From Pithys albifrons albifrons (taxonomy: Eukaryota > Chordata > Aves > Passeriformes > Thamnophilidae): a stretch of DNA of 64,000 nucleotides. The stretch is from assembly GCF_047495875.1 (NCBI RefSeq), contig NC_092497.1:73951463-74015462 (forward strand). Reading direction: 5' to 3'. The notes under the pieces were generated by a model that searched no databases, was not told the origin of the DNA, and saw nothing but the letters and a program-made list of their open reading frames with translations. Within the stretch, counting starts at the first letter, position 1; every line of letters starts with the position of its first letter. A program made the position numbers and the translations under genes. Shown one piece after another: positions 10,201-21,926 of this stretch.

Positions 10201-12120
10201 AAACCTAAGAGAGGTGGCATTCCAAGGAGGAGGCTCCAAGTCAGCAATCTTCAAACAGCCACAGTGAGAGACAGCTTTCAGGGAAACCTTCAAACTAGAC
10301 TAAAAGATAATCCCATAGATCCCTCTCCTGAAGCACTTTGGCAATATATTAAAAGTTGCATCCTGCAGTGCTCTGAAGAGTCCGTAGGATTCCCCTCCAA
10401 GAAAAACAAAGACTGGTTTGATGAGAACAATCAAGAGATCCAGGAATTGTTGAAGAAGAAGAGAACTGCTCACCAAGCACACCTTGCTCAGCCATCTTGC
10501 CATATAAAAAAAAGCTGCCTTTCGTCTTGCATGCAGTAAGCTCCAACACAAACTTCGAGACATCCAGAACAAATTGTGGCTTGACCTAGCAGAAAAGACA
10601 CAACTATGCGCAGATCTGGGTGACCAAAGAGGATTCTATGAGGCCCTGAAAGCAGTGTATGGACCCACACACCAGGTTCAAAGCCCCCTACTCAGTGCAG
10701 ATGGTCAAATGCTTCTAACAGATAAAACCTCCATCCTGAACCGATGGTCTGAGCACTTTCAGACTCTCTTCAGTGCCAACCGTGTAGTCCAAGGCTCAGC
10801 AATTCAGCACATTACACAACAACAGCTGAAACATGAATTGGGTGCAGCCCCTACTATGGGAGAGACACTTATGGCCATACAACAGGTGAAACCTGGCAAG
10901 GCATCAGGGGTTGATGGAATTCCACTCGAAATCTGGAAGCATGGAGCTCAAGCACTCCATGCCAAATTCCACAAGCTTGTTGTGCGTTGCTGGGAACAAG
11001 GCGAACTACCACCAGATCTCCGTGATGCAGTCATCATCACCCTGTACAAGAAGAAAGGAGAAAAATCAGACTGCTCAAATTACCGAGGTATTACTTTGCT
11101 CTCCATTGCTGGTAAAATCCTTGCAAGAATACTTCTGAACAGATCAGTACCCACTATTGCAGAAGATCTTCTACCTGAAAGTCAGTGTGGTTTCAGAGCC
11201 AATAGGAGCACCACAGACATGGTATTTGTCCTCAGACAACTGCGAGAGAAGTGTAGGGAACAGAACAAAGGACTCTATGTAACCTTCATTGACCTCACCA
11301 AAGCTTTCGACACTGTGAGCAGAAAAGGTCTGTGGCAGATCTTGGAACGTTTAGGATGTCCCCCCAAGTTCCTCAAAATGATCATCCTGCTACATGAGGA
11401 TCAGCGGACAAGTCAGATATGGCGATGCACTCTCTGAGCCTCTTCCAATAACCAATGGTGTGAAACAAGGTTGCGTTCTTGCATCAACTCTATTCACAAT
11501 GTTCTTCAGCAGGATGCTCCAAAGAGCCACAGCAGACCTCGATGAAGAAAACGGCTTCTACATCTGATATTGTACCGATGGAAGCCTATTCAACCTAAGG
11601 CGACTGAAGGCCCACACCAAGACCCTGAATCACCTTGTCCGTGAGCTGCTTTTTGCTGATGATGCTGCCCTCGTTGCTCACACAGAAGCAGCTCTGCAGC
11701 GCTTAACATCCTGCTTTGGAGAGGCTGCTGAGCTTTTTGGGCTGGAAGTCAGCCTGAAGAAGACGGAAGTTCTCTACCAACCTGCACCTCAAGAAGTCTT
11801 CCATCATCCTCACATCACCATAGGCAATTCAGAGCTTAAGTCAGTCCAGCAGTTCACCTGTCTGGGAAGTATCATTTCCTCAGACGGTAAGATTGACAAA
11901 GAGATAGACAACAGGCTGGCAAAGGCATACAAAGCCTTCAGAAAACTCCATAAAAGAGTCTGGTGCAATAAACACCTGAAGAAAAGTACAAAGATCAGTG
12001 TCTACAGAGCCATTGTACTGTCTACTCTTTAGTGTGGGTCTGAATCCTGGATCATCTACCGCCACCACCTGCGGCTTCTCGAACGCTTCCATCAGCGCTG
12101 CCTCCGTTCAATCCTAAACA
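10201..12120 (+). pseudogene. LINE copy 1 ORF2: linker and reverse transcriptase, broken
   Basis: Continuation of ORF2. A linker region (10201-10539) ends in a frameshift in the A-run at about 10506-10513. The longest open part (10574-11437) holds the RT fingers and palm: KKGEKSDCSNYRGITLLS, QCGFRANRSTTDMVF, and VTFIDLTKAFDTV with the first catalytic Asp. A 2-nt loss near 11404 breaks the frame before the GVKQGCVLA block. The catalytic LFADDAA box is at 11649-11669, followed by the GLEVSLKKTEVL thumb region. TAG at 12030-12032 interrupts the downstream part, where copy 2 has a leucine codon. The enzyme cannot be made from this copy. Confidence 0.9.
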
Positions 12121-12562
12121 TCCACTGGTCTGATTACTTGACCAATGTGTCTGTTCTTGAACAGGCAGGGGTCAGCAGTATCGAGGCCATGATGATGAGA
12201 ACACGGCTGCGCTGGGCAGGGCACGTCTCCAGGATGGAGGATCACCACCTCCCAAAGATTGTGCTCTATGGTGAACTCGCCACCGGCTGCCGGAAGAGAG
12301 GAGCCCCAAAGAAGAGATACAAGGACTCCCTGAAACAACACCTCAGCCTTGGCCATATTCATGGATACACACCATTCACGACGCTGCTGCTTCCTTTGAG
12401 AATGCACGGAGAGTCAGTCTTGAGGAGAAAAGACAACGCAGAAAGAATCGTTCCTTGACAATATCACCTAGGGAGACGTTCCGCTGTGCCTTTTGTGACC
12501 GGACCTGCCTATCCCGTATCGGCCTTTTTAGCCACCAGCACGCTTGCAGCAAGCGTGGGTAG
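12121..12562 (+). pseudogene. LINE copy 1 ORF2: C-terminal region with CCHC-like finger
   Basis: The C-terminal part reads LRWAGHVSRMEDHHLPK, then a basic KKRYKDSLKQHLS segment. A 40-nt deletion at about 12359, relative to copy 2 and flanked by ATT repeats, shifts the frame. After the shift, 12479-12562 encodes a zinc-finger-like C-x2-C-x12-H-x3-C motif (CAFC ... SHQHAC) followed by the natural TAG stop at 12560-12562. The finger is also present in copy 2. Its role is unknown; nucleic-acid binding is an inference. Confidence 0.8.
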
Positions 12563-12617
12563 TGCCCTTCTCAAATCTTTGTTCGCGAAGCCTAGCCATG
12601 ATGATGACAAAAAGCAA

Positions 12618-14392
12618 ATAATTTCTTAACCTTCCATTTTTAAGCTAAAAACTTCTATCTTGTAACATATGGAACACCTTATTGTTCTAATTATTTGTTT
12701 CTGGATTGTCTTCAAATGTTCAGAATCATTCACCAAAGTAAGTACTTTCAATGGGCACTGCATTTCACTACTGGCATTCCAGCAACTATTACAAGGACAT
12801 ATCCAGAATCACTATAGACTCTGCTTTGCTTGATACATGCTGATTTAGACAATCCAGCCTCTCAGGAGCTACTTATGGCTACAGTGTCAGACCAAGAAAA
12901 TTCAGCCAAATCTCTTTAAATACCAACTGCCTAGCATAAAACCTTGCATAAATGTGGTTACCAATTTAACGCGGAACTTTGCAGCCTGTATGAATTAGCC
13001 CTTAGATGGATTCATTCTAATTTACAAAAGAAAAATAAAAGCAGCATCAAAAACACAGGGCAAGTAGTCAAAGCAATGTTAGAAAATTAGTGAGATGAAA
13101 GTGACATTTCCATTTGAGAAACATGTAAACTCAATGAAAAGAAGAAAGCAAGGGCCTCTCATGATTAAATATTCCATAGCTGTTAATAAATCAAAACAAT
13201 CAGAAAAAATAAAAACACTAAAACCCCCAAACAAAAAAAAAAAAAACAAAAAAACCAAATCCAACCAAAACCACTACCAAAAAATCCTCAAACCACAAGC
13301 AAAACAAACAAACAAATTAATATAACATGGAAAAAGCTACAAATTTCAAGGAATCAAAATTTATTTGTTTACAGATGTCTTTCTCTTTGGGAAAAAGAGG
13401 AAACAGAAGCAGCTTTCTGTTTTTATTTCCTTGCATCTCTTTAGCTGCACTAATCACAGATGGTCCCTCTATGAGCAAATATTACACATTCATAAAAGTA
13501 CATTGATTTAAAATTCCCTTGTATTTGTTTTGAGGGTATGATTCTAAGATCTGTATAAGAAGAGGCATCAGGCATTTGGATCTTTGCAGCCAGCAGCCTT
13601 GTGGAATTTTGTTGGGTGCTGCCTATTGATTTATTAATCTAAAATAAAGATTACTGGATACTCTTTATTCATGGTTATTTCATACAAAACAAACAGACAA
13701 AAATATAAACATCCCAGCTTTATGTTCTTTCAAGGTTCTATTACTAATGCTAACTGAATTCTGCATTAAATTGGGAACACCTAGGGAAAGAATGTATTGC
13801 CCACCTAGGTCTCCGAAGAGCTTATTATCATTAGTGCCCTGACAATAGATACAAAATTAAAAATTATGATAGACATGTAAAATAATGTATTATTGTTATC
13901 TCTGAAGTAATTGCTACTCAAAGAGCATTTCACAGACCATTGTAGAATTATAGCTGTCCAATTTATCATTTTTAATTTCAGTTTATTTGATTTGGTGGAA
14001 ATAAATTGATGTACATTTCCATGTGCCTTGAACAGAAAGGGCAGAGTTGTTAGTAGAGTTCATTTTGGATAGAGGAAAAATAAGAATTCTTTCTTGGATT
14101 TACTGAAAAAACCTAGCAAATGAATTATGCAAAGAGATTCATGGAATCCTTTAATTATACTGATACAGACTTCATCAGCTGATACTTTTCACTTGTCACA
14201 GTCATCCTCTCTCTACACTAATCCCCTAAGGAATATTTTAATGCTGTGGGTGAATATAATGCTTCCACAGCTGTTTGACATTCTCTGTCTTCTGCACAGA
14301 AGAGAGTCTTAGTTCTACAGGCGGGACCAGTTTATGACTCTGTGGGTATGACCAAAGCTGTGTATTCTACACCCTCTATAATTTCTCATGAA
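12618..14392. other. Intergenic, AT-rich; A/C-rich patch
   Basis: No gene was recognised. 13200-13318 is an A/C-rich low-complexity patch (aaacccccaaac, then A-runs, then repeated caaa units), the reverse-strand equivalent of the T/G-rich patches elsewhere in the window. The two open frames over it are low complexity. Confidence 0.6.
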
Positions 14393-14662
14393 CTGTTAAC
14401 AATGAACCATTTGCAGCAGCTGCCTAGGGCATACCTGACACCTCAGGCTACAAGCTGGGTGTTAAAGAAGCCTGTGACATAGAAGCAGTAATAACTCCCC
14501 TCCGGCTAGTCATTAACACCTTCTCACCCAGCCTGAGAGGTCGTGTCTGCTAATGGGCCATCAATGATTCCAAAAATCCCCCATTACTCACAGAGTTAGA
14601 TCCCCCACTGTGGGACTCTCTGCCCTGGGGGAGGGACTGGGCATTCCTACTTGAACCTGAGG

Positions 14663-14669
14663 GTATATA
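14663..14669 (+). promoter_or_regulatory. TATA box of solo LTR
   Basis: tatataa inside the LTR, about 290 bases upstream of the ATTAAA polyadenylation signal. Confidence 0.55.
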
Positions 14670-14953
14670 ATCTCGGAGTTTGGAGACTGCTGGGACCACT
14701 CGCTGGATCCAGAGGAAGACTAGAACTTCTACAGGACTGCAACCACCACTATCAGCCAGACTGTGACCTTCATCTGCACCAAAAGAATTTTTTTCCCTTC
14801 CTTTTACATTGCACTCAAGGGAACCAAGTGAGTCTCAGCACAGGGGCTAAGGAACATCCTTCTGTTTGTGCCCCAGTGTGCTGGGTTATACTTCTGGGTT
14901 TGTGGGCTAAAAACAATTTCTCTTTTTGTCACTGTATTTATTGTAAAATTTTT

Positions 14954-14959
14954 ATTAAA
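14954..14959 (+). terminator. Polyadenylation signal of solo LTR
   Basis: attaaa in a T/A-rich context near the 3' part of the LTR, followed by cttataatctc repeats. Confidence 0.5.
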
Positions 14960-15045
14960 CTGTAATTTATAATCTCTTACTTATAATCTCTTTTGTGTTG
15001 GGTTAATTTCTCTTGCCAGTTTACCTTTAAACCAGCACACAGAGG

Positions 15046-16119
15046 AAGAGATAGTTTTGTCTTTACCTAGGAACTGCATTCATAAGATCTTCTTGTTCTC
15101 TAGTTGTCTGATCCAAAGCACACAGAAGACAGTCCAAGAGAGTCTTAATCACTTCCCCTTACAGTATTTATACAGTTCCCATTAATAAACACTACTCTTA
15201 CAGGTAAGCTGGGGAGGAGAACGGGCACCAAGCTCTTATTGACTACCGCTATTGTCCTCTTACTTTCATGCAGTTATGGAAGCATGGACAAACAATTTAT
15301 GGAATCTTGGCTCTGCCTCTATTCATTTGGATATGATAATCATTGAAGTGAAGTAACTGAAAGGCAGGTCTAATAATTTCTACTTTTGGCAGGTCCACTG
15401 TAAGTGTAAAATTTTTGGTTCTTTAATGGACAGATTTCAAGGCAGATCATTAGATATATATATATATAATTAAAATGTCACAATTTGGTTTCATATGAGT
15501 ATTAGCAAATCTAATGCTTTTCTACTAATGGCTTAGGTTTTCATACATTTCTTAGGGAACTCTAGAGCAGAAATGTAATTTATATCAAATTCCATAGCAC
15601 AGACATAAAAAGGGGATATTCAAACAAAATTTTGTTTCTATTGCAGCCAGTAATATCTGCTATAATACCTGAGGCAATAAGTAACATAGAAATGCACATG
15701 AAACCAGGCCCCACTGCTTCCATCTGTAAAGCTGACTCCAGAACTACAGTAGGTGGGATAAGATTTCACCTTGTGTCTGATTTTGTGACCTGCCAGAGAG
15801 GACAGTTTCAGCCTACTTTTTCTAGAAAGGGACTTTCAGAAATTTTGGGTGGGTCTGCCTAGTTTGGAAACAACAATCTGCAGTTTTTTGACACATATAT
15901 TGAAGTTTTGGAGCTGGTGGTTTTGCAACCATTCATTCAGGTATACATGGGAGGGTGTGTTTGGTTTTGCTGTTAAATAGTTTATGAAGACAAGCACATC
16001 TAAGCACCTCAGAGCCACTGCACCTGTACTTGCTACACCTAAATGACATTTTCACTCTTTAGAAGAAAGAGCAATATTGTTCTAGCGTGCAAAGAACATA
16101 TGCTAATCAGCTGTACTCT
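15046..16119. other. Intergenic, no gene recognised
   Basis: Single-copy-looking DNA with a short (AT)n run at about 15453-15467. The plus-strand 76-codon frame at 15632-15862 has no recognisable domain. Confidence 0.55.
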
Positions 16120-16600
16120 TCAGGCACAAATGTGATAATGTGCTCATTGTTTAGACACTGGAATTGTTCATTACAAAATGACACAGTGTTTGCCAATTTT
16201 GTCTTCATTATAAATGTAAATATTAACTGGTGATATGCAAAAGAATACAAAAAGTCAACAACAATTAATTGGCTTCTGTAGTAATTAGCAACTGTAAGGC
16301 AAACACTTAGGAGCCGTTGTAATTGTCTGCATTAGGACTACACCTCCTGTACAGATCTAATTAGCAATTTAAATAGTTCAGAAATTATATGCCTCTTGCC
16401 TTTACAATCCCTAAAGTACTGTTCATTAACGGGGAAAAAATTGCTAGTAAATGTCATTTGCATTGTCTCATGTTAAGAGCTCTACATTAAAGCTTCTGCA
16501 TTATTGCCTCATACTGAATAATACAGAACTGAGGCTTGTGGACCAATACAGTTGTAATTAGGCTATGATTCCTTTGTAAACAGCAGACACAAAAACTGAC
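16120..16600. promoter_or_regulatory. Candidate conserved enhancer with TAATTA-type motifs
   Basis: Several homeodomain-type cores lie close together: acaattaattgg near 16260, gtaattagcaac near 16280, ctaattagcaattt near 16357, tgtaattaggct near 16552, together with a catttgcattg near 16455. Local composition looks like vertebrate conserved non-coding DNA and not like a decayed repeat. This is a judgement from texture and motifs only; no alignment was possible. Confidence 0.35.
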
Positions 16601-18496
16601 TGAAGCTTATTTTGATCTGAGGTACCTACTCCACAATTTCAGCTGTAAATAAGGAAAGCAAAGATACACAAGGACTGCCTCTATGAAAACAAAGCAATGC
16701 AAACTGTGTCTAGGATTCATACAGTTCTATTAATTGTTGCCTTAACAAAATATTTCCTTTGGAGATGGGAAGTGTTGGAGTAATCACCTAAGTGTTGGGT
16801 AGCACTTCTAAAACAGTATGTTAAGTCCAAGACTGATAGAAACATGCAAGAAAAAACTAGGAATTACTAGACAATCATGGTGAACACCAAAAGATCTAGG
16901 TTTATTCAGAAAACAACAGGTCAAAACAGTATTTGATTTTGATTTAGAAATATATCAGGGAGAAACAGGAGGAAATCAATGTAGAGATAAATAAAATGTT
17001 TGAGCTTTAAAGGATAGCTGCAGTTAAAGTAAGTGCATAATAGTCCAGTATACATTTGGGTGAAAAAGTGGTACAACATTCCTGAACACCAAGAAGATTA
17101 AATTCCCAAGTAACTTTTAAATAAGACCAAATTTACTGTGTCCTTTATGGCAGAACTCAATCTGAACATTTAAAACAGAGTATCTCCATGACCAGAAGGT
17201 AGCCGGTACTTTTACATTCACAAAAAAAAATATCCAGCATGGACTCAGTAGTGATACAACTCAGGTAAACACTGGAAAAAAGATTCTGTGTTCAGAGTCA
17301 CAGGAACAGTGAATTGACCTCAGGCAATGGCATACAATAGGATAGCTATCATGTCTAATGCTGCTGCTGCCGCCATTAGCAATAGCTAAGTTGCAATACT
17401 GCAATTCGCATCCTGTGTTAAACAAAATGAGACATGATATCACTCACATCAGTGAATGGTGTTATGACTCTAACAGTTCCTACAAGCTCAAATATTTTAT
17501 TTATTTACACATTGATTATTTCTCAGAATCACATTCCACTTTTTGTTTTCTCCATAGCCTGATTCTGGCAAACTGAGCTCCAACGTGTTTCCTTTTCTGT
17601 GTGAGAACATCTCAAAGCAAAAAATGTCACATAATAGCACCAACATATCATTTTCTGGCTGGTATGGTAGGCACAAAGGAGTGATTAGGAGAGAAAAAGG
17701 GGTTTGTTAGATTCTTTTCACATGGCTCAAGCAGTCATATTAGATATAAGCTTCAAAGACGACATTGGAGAATTTTATTTCACAAGCTCTAAGAGTCTAT
17801 GTGAAAGCTTGTTAAATATCTGATTATCAGTAAATGTTAAAGAGTGTATGTTCGAAAACACTTAATAGTTTTATGTTTTTCATTTTTTCTCACTACTGGT
17901 TCTTCAGAAGAACATATTTAGTCCAGAAATATATATTACTACCCTTCTTTGAACAACCCATCGCTGCTCATATTCTGAGCATTTTAAAAGTCTTTTTGAA
18001 GAAAAATTTGAAATTACTCACAGACAGTAGAACCAGGACATCTGTGAATTTGCATTACATTTTTGCTGTTTTCTTTCCATTTTTCATTTCTTATGCACTC
18101 AGGCAAGATCTGTGCACAATTTTGGCCTACAGGGGAGATTGAAAGGAGGAAAGAAGGAGTGAGACATAGCACATTGAATTTATATTTTGGCAGATAGGAT
18201 GTATAACATAAAACTGTATTTCTTCTGCAAGACTAGAAGACTTATCCCGTTTCTTATCATCTAGGGAAACTGTGTACTCAATGTTATTCTGAAAAAAAAG
18301 TATTCTTTCCTTAAGGCTGAGTTTGACTCCCACTTAGTGACTTGAAATTATCATTACAGTAAAAGAAATTACCTGAAGTATGTATTTGTTTTCCACTATT
18401 CAGCTCCTGAATGATGTTTCTCTGAAGGCTGAAGTGCAATGTGGTAAATGACATTACTCTTCAGGCATTAATAGAATTGTTCTCAAGAGTTGTGCA
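16601..18496. other. Intergenic, no gene recognised
   Basis: AT-rich DNA. The frame at 17834-18142 is 102 codons with hydrophobic stretches but no known domain or start context; I treat it as chance. Confidence 0.55.
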
Positions 18497-19824
18497 AAAG
18501 ATAGGAATCAGTGCCTGGCAGGGTTATGGAGCAGATCATCCTAAGTGCAATCACACAGCACCTTCAGGATGGACAAGGGATTAGACCCAGCCAGCATGGG
18601 TTTAGGAGGGGCAGGTCCTGTCTGACCAACCTGATCTCTTTTTACGATCAGGTGATCCACCTGGTGGATGAGAGTAAGGCTGTGGATGTGTCTATCTTGA
18701 CTTCAGCAAGGCCTTTGACACTGTCTCCCGTAATATACTCCTGGAAAAGCTGGACAAGTGTACTCTCGGCTGGGTTAGGAGCTGCTTGGAGAGTCGGGCC
18801 CAGAGAGTGCTGGTGAACAGAGCTGCATCCAGCTGGCGGCTGGTCACCAGTGGTGTTCCCCAGGGGTCAGTGTTGGGCCCAGTCCTGTTTAACATCTTTA
18901 TTGATGATTTAGATTAGAGGATTGAGTCCATCATCAGTAAATTTGCTGATGACACCAAGCTGGGAGGGAGTGTCGACCTGCTGGAAGGCAGGAGGGCTCT
19001 GCAAAGGGACCTTGATAGGATGGAGAGATGGTCTGATTCCAATGGGATGAAGTTCAATAAGGCCAAGTGCCAGGTCCTGCACTTTGGCCACAACAACCCC
19101 ATGCAGGGCTACAGGCTGGGCACAGAGTGGCTGGAGAGCAGCCAGGCAGAAAGGCACCTGGGGGTTTGGATTGACAGGAAGCTCAACATGAACCAACAGG
19201 TGGCCAAGAAGGCCAATGGGATCTTGTTCTGTATCAAAAATAGCATGGCTAGAAGGACCAGGGAAGTGATCCTTCCCCTGTACTCTGCATTGGTGAGGTC
19301 ACACCTTGAGTATTGTGTTTAGTTCTGGGCATCTTAGTTCAGGAAAGATATTGAGGTACTGGAGCAGGTCCAGAGAAGAGCAACAAGGCTTGTGAAGGGA
19401 CTGGAGCATAAGCCCAATGGGGAGAGGCTGAGGGAGCTGGGGTTGTTTAGTCTGGAGAAGAGGAGGCATAGAGGTGACCTCATCACTGTCTATAACTACC
19501 TGAAGGGAAGTTCTAGCCAGGTGGGGGCTGGTCTCTTCTCCCAGGCACTCAGCAATAGGACAAGGGGGCATGGGCTCAAGCTCTGCCAGGAGAAATTGAA
19601 GTTGGAGATCAGAAAATTCTTTCCAGAGAGAGTAATCAGGCATTGGAATGGGCTGCCCAGAGAAGTGGTGGATTCACCGTTCCTGGAGGATTTTAAACTG
19701 AGATTGGATGTGGCACTGAGTGCCATGATCCAGTAAATGGACTGGAGCTGGACCAAGGGTTGGACTTGACGATCTTGGAGGTCTTTTCCAACCCAATCAG
19801 TTCTACATTTCTGTGATACTGTAA
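18497..19824 (+). mobile_element. CR1 LINE, 5'-truncated, plus strand
   Basis: A longer CR1 copy in forward orientation. It starts inside the RT domain near the CR1 segment around MPGRVMEQIIL and runs to the typical CR1 end (gatcttggaggtcttttcca...aacccaatcagttcta). It covers RT fingers, palm, thumb and the 3' UTR. Frame breaks include a TAG after FIDDLD near 18913 and the TAG at 19320-19322. Sequence similarity to the 3443-4497 copy is very high over the shared part, suggesting related subfamilies. 5' truncation is usual for CR1. Confidence 0.95.
18511..19736 (+). pseudogene. CR1 ORF2 fragment with several breaks
   Basis: Reading along the element: MEQIILSAITQHLQ, then QHGFRRGRSCLTNL (RT fingers), SKAVDV with a frame change just before the first catalytic Asp region, [18 protein letters not shown] sequence, a stop after FIDDLD at about 18914, FADDTKLGG, the [15 protein letters not shown] and [10 protein letters not shown] segments, a stop at 19320-19322, and the final [15 protein letters not shown] and [14 protein letters not shown] blocks. 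The order and spacing are those of CR1 ORF2. The endonuclease is missing. Confidence 0.9.
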
Positions 19825-21151
19825 CATATATGGAATGGAAAAAAATTTGAAAATATATAAAAAAAATAATTATATTGATTTACAACAAACCACATTCATG
19901 GCACATATTTGAGCTTTAATCCTTTTCTTATCCTTCCTGAAATTACCTGCCATCAAAACTTAATAAAAAGAAGCATTTTAGATTCTTAAAATGCTTACAA
20001 ACAAACATATCCACTTCAAGTGCAGTACTACCTCTGAAAGTATTTGACTATTTACACATGTGCAGAATCAAACTTACAAAGCAAAATACTTTCTTTAAAA
20101 ATAATCCTGCTATCTAAAATCATTAGTGAAACAAACATCCCTGTATTTGATTTCCCTACACTTTTGACCCACCTCCTTCTCTAAACCTGGCAGTATATTT
20201 CCACATGGACTTTTGATTATGCTAAGAAGAAAGCAGTTCTACACTTCCAGCTCCTTCCTAGTTACCTGATCCAGACTAGAAATAGTTTTGGTTTTGGTGG
20301 GATAACCTGAAAAATTTAAACTTCTTAAAATTCACGTTTTACCCAGGCTGTTTTCTTGACCTAGACAGCCATACTCAAAGCCTTTAGCCATACAATACTT
20401 GAGAAGGTGGGTGAAACGGAAAGGCATTGGTCAAATGAAATGGGGAGTGCCTTGAGTAACAAAGAGATAGAGTTAGCCTCCCACTTTGTGTTGGAGAGTC
20501 TCAGATCAGAAGGTGCAGGAAAGGACTATTCCATACTTCCAGTACAGAAATGTTAAGAGAGAGAGGTGGAGAGGAGTCAAATAGACATGGAGATAAGACA
20601 CTCACTGGGAAGTCTCTGGATTCATGCTTACTTTGAAGGTCTCCAAGAATTGATGCAGCTCCTTGCATAGTGTGTCATCCCCTCTTCTCATTTTTCTAAT
20701 TTCTAATTTTTTACTTCTGTAAAATCACGATACCACTGCAATCAGGTGGTCCCTTCTTTCAAGAAACACTGTGACAGACTCGTGGAAGACTATCAGATTG
20801 TTTCAGCATGACTTATTTTTGAGAAATCCATGCTGACTGCTACTCACAAAATTGTATTGCAAGTCCAAGAGAATCATACCCTTTATCCTTATACAATGGC
20901 TGACTATAGAATGATGCTATTAAAATAATAAGAGTAAGGAAGACTATAATTCCATTAAGTTTCCATTTATTTGTATTCTGAATTCCCATCATAAAAGGCC
21001 AAAAGAAGATAGAATAAAAGTGCAGTTTCTTGTTTGTCAACATGTATTAGAAATTTCTAATATAATCAAGTCATACTCACAGAGTGCAAATGGTATAAAA
21101 CTCACCCTTGGTCAGAAATTATTGTGCATGTTTTTCAACACAGCCCATTTG
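19825..21151. other. Intergenic, no gene recognised
   Basis: AT-rich DNA between CR1 and an LTR. Nothing beyond short chance frames was seen. Confidence 0.6.
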
Positions 21152-21156
21152 TAATC

Positions 21157-21921
21157 TGTCTTGGTTTGAGGGGAAAAAACCCAAAATGTTTACCCACAAG
21201 CCGGGGAGGGGCATCCTCCACGACAATCACACCACTCTTTATCAAATTTAAGAAAAGGAATTTTAATACAAGAAGGATAACTGATATATATATATATATA
21301 CAGACTAGTGCAACCCACTTCCCAACACCACAAGAGAAAGAAAAGAAAACAAACAACAACAAAAACCCAGCAGGTTTTCCTCCGGGAGGAAAAGTTATAC
21401 TTAAGGATCAATGTCACAGCCTGGCTGGCTGCAGAGTGAGTTTCAGTCCCTCTCCAGCGAGACAGACGAGTAGTGAGCTTTCAGATGGACTCCATCTCTT
21501 CCCCCTGTGTTCCCCGTCCAAGAAGCAGAAAAGTACGAGCAGCCAGAAGCAAATCCAAGGCAGGCAGCAGCAGCAACACGGTCAGAATCAGTCAGGGGCA
21601 GGCAGTAGCAGCAACGCGGCCAGAACAGCAGTCAGGGGCAGGCAGCAGCAGCCGTGTGGCCAGAAAAGCAGTCCGGGCACAGCGGCAGCGAGACAGCCAG
21701 GAGAGCCCCATCAGTAACCAGCAGGGCAGCCTGCCTCCTCGGAGCCCCCACTCCCGCCTTCCGCCGAGCCAAGACTGGAAAAGAATATCCAAAAAAACCC
21801 AAAAGAGACAAACCTGCCCCCACCCAAGAGATCAACGGTTAACTGCTTCTTTTGTTAGCTGCTGGCTTGGGCAGTTAAGTGGCAGAGGAGAGAATTTACA
21901 TAATAATCCCAAACTACAACA
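21157..21921 (-). mobile_element. Solo LTR, 765 bp, with 5-bp target duplication
   Basis: It starts TGTCTTGG and ends ...TACAACA, with TG...CA termini. The flanking 5-bp direct repeat taatc is exact (21152-21156 and 21922-21926). The reverse strand looks like the sense strand: an A/T-rich part with TATTAAAA-like signals lies close to the end that reads ...CTCAAACCAAGACA, as in other avian ERV LTRs. An internal 38-40-bp tandem repeat is noted separately. Apparent open frames (for example 21124-21717) are CAG/CAGCAG-rich reading of this LTR and not host genes. Confidence 0.85.
21559..21677. repeat. Minisatellite, three 38-40-bp units inside the LTR
   Basis: Three units beginning ggcaggcag at about 21559, 21597 and 21637. 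Each carries a CAG-rich block, a gg(t/c)cagaa step and a cagtc-type end. It is GC-rich and unlike its AT-rich surroundings. Confidence 0.8.
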
Positions 21922-21926
21922 TAATC

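Larger units (their letters stand above)
8664..12606 (+). mobile_element. RTE-like LINE copy 1, 5'-complete, inactivated
   Basis: A long interspersed element distinct from CR1. It begins cttctctggggacaccccct, the same nucleotide as copy 2 (47041), so both are 5'-complete. Layout: a leader (8664-~9110) whose 8948-9085 part is shared with the SINE family, a decayed ORF1, ORF2 (endonuclease, reverse transcriptase, C-terminal zinc-finger-like motif), and a short 3' end gttcgcgaag...gccatgatgatg with an ATG-repeat tail and no poly(A). Near-matching 11-bp flanks (8653-8663 and 12607-12617, 9 of 11) suggest an older insertion. Several stops and frameshifts disable it. The overlapping small ORF1, short-repeat tail and size (about 3.9 kb) point to the RTE group, possibly AviRTE known from some birds; the clade was not verified. 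Confidence 0.88.
14393..15045 (+). mobile_element. Solo LTR of an avian endogenous retrovirus (boundaries approximate)
   Basis: The segment from about tgttaacaatgaaccatttg to ...aaaccagcaca has LTR architecture: a U3-like upstream part, a TATATAA box at 14663-14669, a polyadenylation signal ATTAAA at 14954-14959, and a T-rich R/U5 with the repeated phrase ttataatctcttacttataatctc. No internal retroviral genes flank it, so it is probably a solo LTR. I could not find a clean target duplication, so both edges are uncertain by tens of bases. Confidence 0.7.
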
